Assembly (NCBI GenBank): GCA_002328805.1
Contig: DCVX01000041.1
Coordinates: 1 to 19,269, forward strand
Direction of reading: 5' to 3'
Source: Candidatus Dojkabacteria bacterium UBA2177
Lineage (GTDB): Bacteria > Patescibacteriota > Dojkabacteria > SC72
DNA: 19,269 nucleotides
Part shown: positions 14,107 through 19,269 of the stretch, piece by piece
Layout of the letters: each line of letters starts with the position of its first letter
Position numbering within the stretch: the stretch's first letter is position 1
The notes under the pieces: model-generated
The model's input: only the letters and a program-made list of their open reading frames with translations
Databases searched by the model: none
What the model was told of the DNA's origin: nothing
Position numbers and translations under genes: made by a program

Positions 14107-16635
14107 ATGGAAAGCCCAGAAACGCATCTCCAAAGTAATGAACAAGCTCCTGAATCTTCTGTAGAAGAAACAAGAGCACAATACGTCAAAGAGGTATTGA
14201 AAGGACAAGACCCTCAGGATAGAGCATATCTTAAGGACGAAAAGGGGCAGTTTGCAAGTCCAAATAATGATAATGCCACATTACATGTAAGAGACCACCA
14301 CATAGAGGCAGCTAGGCAGGAGATGGATACAGATCTTGCACAAAGGGAAGCTAATGAAAGGCATCAAAGGGAAGTTGAACAAGCAAATTCAAGAAACGAC
14401 CAATTATTTAGTGGAGTAGGACCTGGATCCCAAGCCCTTCAAGATTTCAACACTGACAGCAAAGAAATTCAGGACCGAGTAAGGAGAGAAGAGAGACATA
14501 AAGAGGAAGTTCAAAAGGCTAATTCAAGAAATGACCAATTGTTTAGTGGTGTTGGTCCTGGTTCTCAAGCTTCCCAAACTTTTTTTACTGAAAGCCAAAA
14601 GATACAAGAAGAGGCTAGAAAAACAGATGCTCATCAAGAAGCTTTAGATAGGAATGCAAAGGCAAATGAAACACCCTCTGTTGAAGAAACACTTAGAGCT
14701 GGAAAACCCAGATACAACCTGAAAGTACAGCGGACTTCTGGTGAAATGGAGGATGATTGGTTCGCAACTGGAGTATTCCAAGACCAGAACGGAGTAGACA
14801 GAGTCAGGGTTTGGAAAGAATCGCAAGATGGAACTGTGTTAAGAAAAGATGTAAAGCTAGAAGAATTAAGTAAATGGAACGAGAAGAGTTCTAGTGGTTT
14901 ATCTAAGAAGGGGCAAGAATTTTTAAGAGATAGTAAAGAAATACAAAATGACTTACAAGGAAAATCTTTCAAAGAATCCTTAACAGAACTAATGGATGAG
15001 GAAAGTGCTCAAAGGTACCTAGGATTCTTAGCAAGAGATCTTCCAGAAGGATCTGCAGAGGATATTGGACCCACACAACCAATAGATACAGAGCCAGAGC
15101 AAACATCAAATATTCAACAGGTGTTTGCAAATATAGATCAGAGTCTATCACAGACTCAAGAGAGACTCTCTGGAATAGAGAGTCGATTAGAAGGAATAAG
15201 TAGTCAATTAGCGGAGATACAAGAGTCTGGAAGTTTGACACAAGAACAGTTGCTTGAACATATGAGACTCTCTCAGGAACTCCAAGGACTAATGAGTCAG
15301 AGGTTTGATGCCCTCTTAGAGCAACAGAGACTAAATTCTGAAAAAAGTAGTGCTCTGTATAGGGATTTAATAAGCAGAATCGATGGAGGTGGACAACTAG
15401 AGACCCCAGAAATACCTGAAACTCCAGAAATCCCAGAGATACCTGAAACTCCAGAAATTCCAGAGATACCTGAAGCTCCAGAAATTCCAGAGATACCTGA
15501 AACTCCAGAAATTCCAGAGATACCTGAAGCTCTAGAAATTCCCGAGATACCTGAAACCCCAGTCCCTGGGGGAGCATCCGCGGAAACTGAACAATTAAGA
15601 CAGCAGCTTGACGCTCAAGCCCAAGAGATTGCAAACCTAAGAGGAGAGGATACCCCTGAACAAAAATCTGCCATGCTAGAGAAACAATTGGCAGAATTAG
15701 ATGCTATTAAAGAAAACAGACCTTTAACAGATCAAGAAAAAATCCAATATTTCGATCTCCTAGAAGCTAAAAAGACAATAGACACTCAACTTCAGACCGT
15801 GGAGAAAGAAAGTGCGAGGAAAAGAAATAAAAAACATACCATCATAAAAGTTGGTTCCTTCGTTGCAGGAATAAGTGTTGGAGCCTTAACTCCTCCTGTT
15901 AGTGCCGCTGCCCTAATAGCAGTCGGTCTAGGAGGACCTATAATCGGAAGACAGGGGATTAAACTTTCTGAAAAACTTAGAACCAAATCTAACAGTTTGA
16001 AATATGCTGACAGAAAAAATAAGACCGTTACTGAACTTGCCGAAATAGATAAGAGAATTAAGAGAAATGAATGGTGGGCAAATAGACTTGGAGAAGTATC
16101 CTCGGCCTTAATGGGAGGAACCGCTGGGTATGGAGTCGGGAAAGCCGTCCAAAGCATTGTTAATATGTTCAACCAACCAACGCCACCCCCAAGTGGACAA
16201 ACTCCACCTACAGGACAACAACCTCCACCCCAAGGAACCCCTGGAGGAACACCTCCCGCTGTAGAAGCTGCCCCACCACCACAAGGATCTATTGAATTAC
16301 CCACAACTCAGCCAGTATCAACTCCTGGCTCTGAACTCGCTTCAGGAAATTGGTTAAGAACAGGAGAACTCGGTTGGGATACATCTAAATGGGGATGGAA
16401 AGGTCCCGATTTATTTGTACCCCAAGGAGGAGTTGTACAAGGAGCAGTTCCTGATCTCCAAGGGAAATTCTTAAGCCAATTGTCAGAATTAGGAGTAACT
16501 AAGGACATGCTCTATGGCCAACAAGCAGGAGAAATCTTTAACCAAGGCCTTAGAAGTGCAGCTTACACACCCGGAACTAGTCTTCAAGATGTAGCAACCG
16601 CAACCGCAGAAGCTTTAAAGAATCTAAATCCTTAA
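14107..16635 (+). CDS. Large repeat-bearing coiled-coil/Pro-rich membrane-associated protein (842 aa), unknown function
   Basis: I do not recognise a family. There is no signal peptide; the N terminus is hydrophilic. Residues 88-132 and 133-177 form a 45-residue tandem repeat, each with ANSRNDQLFSGVGPGSQA. A mixed domain follows, then a Gln/Glu-rich coiled coil (about 340-425), a Pro-Glu-Ile repeat (about 432-485), and a second helical stretch. A Gly/Ala-rich hydrophobic region (about 579-615) and another (about 663-690) could form membrane helices. A Pro/Gln-rich linker and a C-terminal domain of about 85 residues (GNWLRTGELGWDTSKWGW onward) complete it. It has its own consensus promoter and is followed 26 bases later by a small acidic protein. 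The architecture suggests a scaffold or cell-envelope structural protein; it could also be a conjugation- or phage-like tail component, but nothing seen supports that. Confidence 0.85.
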   Translation: MESPETHLQSNEQAPESSVEETRAQYVKEVLKGQDPQDRAYLKDEKGQFASPNNDNATLHVRDHHIEAARQEMDTDLAQREANERHQREVEQANSRNDQLFSGVGPGSQALQDFNTDSKEIQDRVRREERHKEEVQKANSRNDQLFSGVGPGSQASQTFFTESQKIQEEARKTDAHQEALDRNAKANETPSVEETLRAGKPRYNLKVQRTSGEMEDDWFATGVFQDQNGVDRVRVWKESQDGTVLRKDVKLEELSKWNEKSSSGLSKKGQEFLRDSKEIQNDLQGKSFKESLTELMDEESAQRYLGFLARDLPEGSAEDIGPTQPIDTEPEQTSNIQQVFANIDQSLSQTQERLSGIESRLEGISSQLAEIQESGSLTQEQLLEHMRLSQELQGLMSQRFDALLEQQRLNSEKSSALYRDLISRIDGGGQLETPEIPETPEIPEIPETPEIPEIPEAPEIPEIPETPEIPEIPEALEIPEIPETPVPGGASAETEQLRQQLDAQAQEIANLRGEDTPEQKSAMLEKQLAELDAIKENRPLTDQEKIQYFDLLEAKKTIDTQLQTVEKESARKRNKKHTIIKVGSFVAGISVGALTPPVSAAALIAVGLGGPIIGRQGIKLSEKLRTKSNSLKYADRKNKTVTELAEIDKRIKRNEWWANRLGEVSSALMGGTAGYGVGKAVQSIVNMFNQPTPPPSGQTPPTGQQPPPQGTPGGTPPAVEAAPPPQGSIELPTTQPVSTPGSELASGNWLRTGELGWDTSKWGWKGPDLFVPQGGVVQGAVPDLQGKFLSQLSELGVTKDMLYGQQAGEIFNQGLRSAAYTPGTSLQDVATATAEALKNLNP
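14368..14637 (+). repeat. Two tandem 135-bp repeats (45 residues each)
   Basis: Units 14368-14502 and 14503-14637 encode related 45-residue segments. The central ANSRNDQLFSGVGPGSQA is identical in protein but differs at many third codon positions in DNA, so the duplication is old and maintained by selection at the protein level. A shorter echo (RDSKEIQNDL) follows near residue 275. Confidence 0.85.
15400..15564 (+). repeat. 27-bp tandem repeat encoding ETPEIPEIP
   Basis: About six units of nine residues (E-T/A-P/L-E-I-P-E-I-P) in a row. Unlike the 135-bp repeat, the DNA copies are nearly identical (GAAACTCCAGAAATTCCAGA core), implying recent expansion or homogenisation and likely copy-number variation. 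The product would be an extended, acidic, proline-rich spacer between two coiled-coil regions. Confidence 0.9.
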
Positions 16636-16661
16636 TATAAATAACTTTAAATTAAAAGAAA

Positions 16662-17072
16662 ATGGATGAAGTAAAAGAGAAAATAAATCAGTTTGGCTTA
16701 CCCCAAAAAGAAGCCGACGAACTATTTGAAGTCCTATCTGAGGAAGTATTAGAAATTCTCTTCCATGAATACGCTGACAAATCCACAGATGAAGAATTAA
16801 CAGTCATGGAGACCCGTATAAAAGAAGCCAAGTCTCCAGAGCACTTTGAAACCATAATCGCAGAGATAGCAACAACCGTCTATGGAGATAAGGCAGATCA
16901 AGAGATAAAGAATATCTACCAAGACTTACTAGAACAGTTCTCAGCTGCCGTAGAAGAAGCAAAGCAATTAGCACAAAGAGCACAAGCTGGAGATCCAGAT
17001 GCAATCAAGTTAATAGAGAAAGCACAACAGACAGAAGACTATGCTGAAGTTATGGACAAATTCTCAGAATAA
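16662..17072 (+). CDS. Small acidic helical protein (136 aa), unknown function
   Basis: The product is almost entirely charged helix (many Glu, Lys, Ala and Gln), without cysteine, signal peptide or membrane segment, and probably cytoplasmic. I recognise no family. It follows the 842-residue repeat protein by 26 bases on the same strand with no terminator or clear promoter between, so the pair is probably co-transcribed and may interact. The region before the ATG has only a purine-rich AAAAGAAA rather than a true Shine-Dalgarno. It converges on the recombinase gene with two bases between stop codons, and no convincing bidirectional terminator separates them. Confidence 0.78.
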   Translation: MDEVKEKINQFGLPQKEADELFEVLSEEVLEILFHEYADKSTDEELTVMETRIKEAKSPEHFETIIAEIATTVYGDKADQEIKNIYQDLLEQFSAAVEEAKQLAQRAQAGDPDAIKLIEKAQQTEDYAEVMDKFSE

Positions 17073-17074
17073 TT

Positions 17075-18439
17075 CTACTTTAGAGGATGGTTCTTCCTAA
17101 CGGTCTCTTCTGCAAACTTTTCACTTGCATGAACATACCTAGTAGTTGTATTCAAGCTCTCATGACCCAAAAGTATCTGTAAAGCTGCAGGACTTGCACC
17201 TTCTTCTGCTAAATAAGTTGCAAAACCATGCCTTAGACTATGTGCAGAAGTAGGAATCTGTATACCTAACTTCTTTCTGTACACAACAATTCTTTCCTGA
17301 AAATAATTCGTAGATATTCTTGCATCTGGCTTCCCAGCATTTCTGCCAGAGAATGGTATGAATAGAGCAGGGGAGTCAAACCTATTTAACATTCCACTCT
17401 TTCTATAATCTTCTATCAACTGTATATACTTTCTATTTCCTTTATCAAAAATTTCCAAATTTAACTCTTTAGAGACGGATGTTTCACGGCCGTTTTCTTC
17501 AGGATTTTCTAAGAAAAACTTCTCCATTTCCACAGGCTGTTCACCCTCATCTCTATCTGTAAACGCATGCTTCAATCTCACAACAAGATATTTATTTAAC
17601 CAATCTAAGCTCCTTGGTGTCAAATACACAGATCTTTCTTTTTTACCTTTCCCAAGAATATATATTTTCCCTTCAACATTCAGCTGATTTAAATCCAAGC
17701 CGACAAGTTCGGAGATTCTCATTCCCGTTGCAAATAAAACTTCCAACATACATCTGTTCCTTATAGCAACCTCCTGATTCTTTTCAAAAACCATTGGTGC
17801 TTCAATCAATTGCTTCAGTTGCTCGAGACTAGCAACCTTCTTCATTTTCTTTTCCGCTTTCATTAAACTCACAGCATCCGGGGGTAATGGTATTTCTAAG
17901 TCATAAGAGATTCTAAACTTCAAAAAGGACCTTAAAGACGAAAGCATTCTGTTTACGCTTCTTGGACTCAAACCATTTCTTTTTTTACTAGACGAATCTG
18001 AACTCCCAGATAATTTTCCAAGACTTCCATAGACCTTGGAGTAAACATCTGTCAAAAAATCACTCTCGAACTTTCCCGTGGGTTTCACCACATTTTTTTC
18101 CTCTCCAGAAGGTGCAACTATATCACTAACAGATTCTTGAGGCCTTAAATCGTCGCTAAGAGCTTCGCCCCCCTTAACCCCTGATTTAACAACGTTTTTT
18201 GCATATTCCTCCCTAAATTTGTCTAAATCCTTCAAATGTTGACCCGCAACGAGGTATCCTTTGAAGGTATCTATATCCTTTTTTTTAACATCCTTAAATT
18301 CCACGCCTCTAAAGTATAAGAAGGTTGCAAATATACAAAGGTCACGTGCGTAATTATGTATAGTCTTGGTACTATAATTATTATTCTGTAAAGAGAGTAA
18401 GAAGTCATCTTGATCTTCTAATTTTGGAAAGTCTTTCAT
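17075..18439 (-). CDS. Xer-type tyrosine recombinase with two insertions (454 aa)
   Basis: Site-specific recombinase of the XerC/XerD type. The N-terminal core-binding domain is split: residues 10-65 (SAM-like start, STKTIHNYARDL) and about 155-190. The catalytic domain has Arg241 in ATGMRISEL, a Lys in GKGKKER (264-267), His400-x2-Arg403 in HSLRHGFATYL, His426 in LLGHESLNTTT and the nucleophile Tyr435 in TTRYVH. All catalytic positions are present, so it should be active. XerC/D proteins are usually about 300 residues. The excess comes from an acidic, Ser-rich insertion of about 90 residues (about 66-155) and another of about 60 (about 292-355). It may be the housekeeping dimer-resolution recombinase or an integrase; no adjacent phage or transposon genes are visible. 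The ATG is preceded by a promoter set for a leaderless mRNA. Confidence 0.93.
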   Translation of the reverse strand: MKDFPKLEDQDDFLLSLQNNNYSTKTIHNYARDLCIFATFLYFRGVEFKDVKKKDIDTFKGYLVAGQHLKDLDKFREEYAKNVVKSGVKGGEALSDDLRPQESVSDIVAPSGEEKNVVKPTGKFESDFLTDVYSKVYGSLGKLSGSSDSSSKKRNGLSPRSVNRMLSSLRSFLKFRISYDLEIPLPPDAVSLMKAEKKMKKVASLEQLKQLIEAPMVFEKNQEVAIRNRCMLEVLFATGMRISELVGLDLNQLNVEGKIYILGKGKKERSVYLTPRSLDWLNKYLVVRLKHAFTDRDEGEQPVEMEKFFLENPEENGRETSVSKELNLEIFDKGNRKYIQLIEDYRKSGMLNRFDSPALFIPFSGRNAGKPDARISTNYFQERIVVYRKKLGIQIPTSAHSLRHGFATYLAEEGASPAALQILLGHESLNTTTRYVHASEKFAEETVRKNHPLK

Positions 18440-18444
18440 ATTGT

Positions 18445-18473
18445 ATTGTATATTAAATTAAGAATTTGACCAA
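18445..18473 (-). promoter_or_regulatory. Promoter of the recombinase gene (leaderless arrangement)
   Basis: On the minus strand TTGGTC (18468-18473), a 17-base spacer and TACAAT (18445-18450) precede the ATG at 18439 by five bases. No Shine-Dalgarno is present, so the transcript should begin at or beside the start codon. Confidence 0.55.
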
Positions 18474-18623
18474 ACAAGGAGTAGGGGGCTTTTTTTAGAA
18501 AATTGACATCTCTGTAAAAATTCAAGTAGGGAGGTTTTATTTAAAAATAATAAATGAATTTTAAGAGGTTTGATATTCATATTTAATTAGTTAGATATTT
18601 TGAATATATTTTAGATATATAAC

Positions 18624-18654
18624 CGGTTCTTCTGCCTTCCCCCTGGCAAGACCG
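18624..18654. other. GC-rich interrupted hairpin
   Basis: CGGT-CTT-GCC on one side (with a one-base and a two-base bulge) pairs with GGC-AAG-ACCG on the other, around a pyrimidine loop TTCCCCCT. Flanking TATAT and ATATA can extend the stem. No T-run follows, so it is not an ordinary terminator. In this AT-rich stretch it stands out and may be a small structured RNA or protein-binding site. Confidence 0.4.
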
Positions 18655-18837
18655 CATATAAGGACGATTATACTCGGTTTAGATATTTAAATCATAACAC
18701 ATTTACGTAAAGGGGAGAACCCTTCTGTATACAAATATACATAGAGAAATATTTCTAAACTAATTAGAATGATTAATCAGTATAAAAATTATTCTAATAA
18801 CCTACTATTACTAGGTGATAAAGGTATTAGCACCAAA

Positions 18838-18846
18838 TTATCCACA
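18838..18846 (+). promoter_or_regulatory. Perfect DnaA box (TTATCCACA)
   Basis: TTATCCACA equals the high-affinity E. coli R1-type box. I found no second perfect copy nearby, so a full origin is not demonstrated, although AT-rich repeats lie within 250 bases. Confidence 0.5.
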
Positions 18847-18931
18847 GTGATAACTATGGGATATTACACACTATGGGACACTTGGCCCCTACCCCTACTC
18901 TCTATGAAACACTATCTCTTTTTTTGAAAAA

Positions 18932-19269
18932 CTAGATGTTCAAAAAAACTGCTAATAAGAACAGAAATACAAGAATTATTATATAAAAATAAATTCCTTT
19001 TTCTTTCTCATATACAATATTCTCCTGACTGACTACCCCTACTGAGAAATAGTATCCTAACACGGGAATGGTCGCAACTATCTCGTGGGAATCTCCTGTG
19101 AGAAAAATCCCCAAGAACAGAATAAATGAGATTAACAATGTAAGAAGGGTCTTTTTATACAACTCCCCCTCCCCTATGCCGACATTTAAATAATGGAGAT
19201 AGATTATTAAAGTATACGCAAGAAAAATAAGTGGAATTAATATATATATTTCAAGTCCCGTTACTAAAA
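18932..19269 (-). CDS. Multi-pass membrane protein, C-terminal part (start beyond right edge)
   Basis: The minus-strand frame ending in TAG at 18932 stays open to the window edge. It gives at least 112 codons, with hydrophobic segments throughout: an upstream one around IYILIPLIFLAYTLIIYL, a second around LLISFILFLGIFL, and a C-terminal one around IYFYIIILVFLFLLAVFL. A short charged loop, GEGELYKKT, lies between the first two. A TTG at 19160-19162 with a purine-rich GGGGAGG before it could be read as a start giving a 76-residue protein, but the continuous membrane-like translation upstream makes a longer, truncated gene more likely. No family is recognised. Confidence 0.6.
   Translation of the reverse strand, partial: LVTGLEIYILIPLIFLAYTLIIYLHYLNVGIGEGELYKKTLLTLLISFILFLGIFLTGDSHEIVATIPVLGYYFSVGVVSQENIVYEKEKGIYFYIIILVFLFLLAVFLNI

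Larger units (their letters stand above)
18474..18931. other. Non-coding, AT-rich, repeat-bearing intergenic region
   Basis: No coding region or tRNA is supported here. It holds three copies of TTAGATAT (18591-18598, 18611-18618, 18679-18686), an inverted repeat ATATTCA/TGAATAT (18573-18579, 18601-18607), and a GC-rich interrupted hairpin (18624-18654). It also holds a palindrome TGTATA-CAAA-TATACA (18726-18741), an 8-bp inverted repeat ATTAGAAT/ATTCTAAT (18763-18770, 18791-18798), a perfect DnaA box (18838-18846) and a direct repeat ACTATGGGA (18853-18861, 18870-18878). It may be a control, recombination or replication-related site; the sequence alone does not decide. Confidence 0.6.

Noticed and set aside
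15400..15564. Possible CRISPR-like array
   Set aside because: The repeats are contiguous 27-bp coding units without spacers and stay in frame with the protein.
14969..15634. Long minus-strand open frame (221 codons) opposite the repeat region
   Set aside because: It is the antisense shadow of the PEIPETPEIP repeats, translating into a repetitive LEFLEFQVSL pattern, with no ribosome site.
17075..18439. Phage integrase marking a prophage
   Set aside because: No phage structural, replication or lysis genes are recognisable nearby and no tRNA attachment site is visible; the protein looks Xer-like.
18620..18660. Possible tRNA in the recombinase upstream region
   Set aside because: Only one interrupted hairpin is present; no cloverleaf, T-loop GTTCRA or CCA-adjacent acceptor stem could be found.

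Overview
The window reads as a chromosomal segment of an AT-rich bacterium with a compact genome and short intergenic gaps. Candidate Phyla Radiation (Patescibacteria), perhaps a Katanobacteria-like lineage, is my best guess. It rests on the mix of a GyrB intein, an enlarged GyrA, a VanY-like peptidase with a sortase, a GT-C-like membrane protein followed by a fused GT4-GT2 glycosyltransferase, several promoters set for leaderless mRNAs, and an expanded Xer-type recombinase. This is inference: no rRNA or other phylogenetic marker RNA is visible. TGA is used as a stop (end of the gene at 10162-12063), so nothing suggests the TGA-recoded code of Gracilibacteria.

Region 1 (1-4652, +): the 3' part of gyrB, interrupted by a 263-residue intein at the TOPRIM motif, then gyrA three bases later with a roughly 70-residue insertion. 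A small unknown gene (4670-4891) converges on gyrA. Region 2 (5043-7920, +): a Fic-domain protein with its own strong, apparently leaderless promoter; then a two-gene unit of a VanY-like D,D-carboxypeptidase and a sortase; then a 75-residue secreted protein on a separate promoter that looks like a miniature sortase substrate.

Region 3 (7921-9512, +): the most unusual part. A promoter drives a transcript with a leader of about 255 bases. The leader carries a boxA-like motif and nested inverted repeats, and is followed by a small membrane-anchored cysteine-containing protein with base composition unlike its neighbours. The sequence just after its stop codon is complementary both to the leader (12 bp) and to the Shine-Dalgarno region (8 bp), and the transcript ends in an elaborate UUCG-capped terminator. 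A ParB-like DGNHR-motif gene follows, bracketed by two near-identical terminators.

Region 4 (9527-14009, +): a tightly coupled three-gene unit: a membrane-anchored protein, a polytopic GT-C-like protein and a GT4-GT2 fusion, probably for envelope glycan assembly. Region 5 (14020-17072, +): a large repeat-bearing, coiled-coil and Pro-rich protein plus a small acidic helical protein. Region 6 (17075-19269, -): an Xer-type tyrosine recombinase with two insertions, a roughly 490-base non-coding stretch with a perfect DnaA box and short repeats, and a membrane-protein gene that continues past the right edge.
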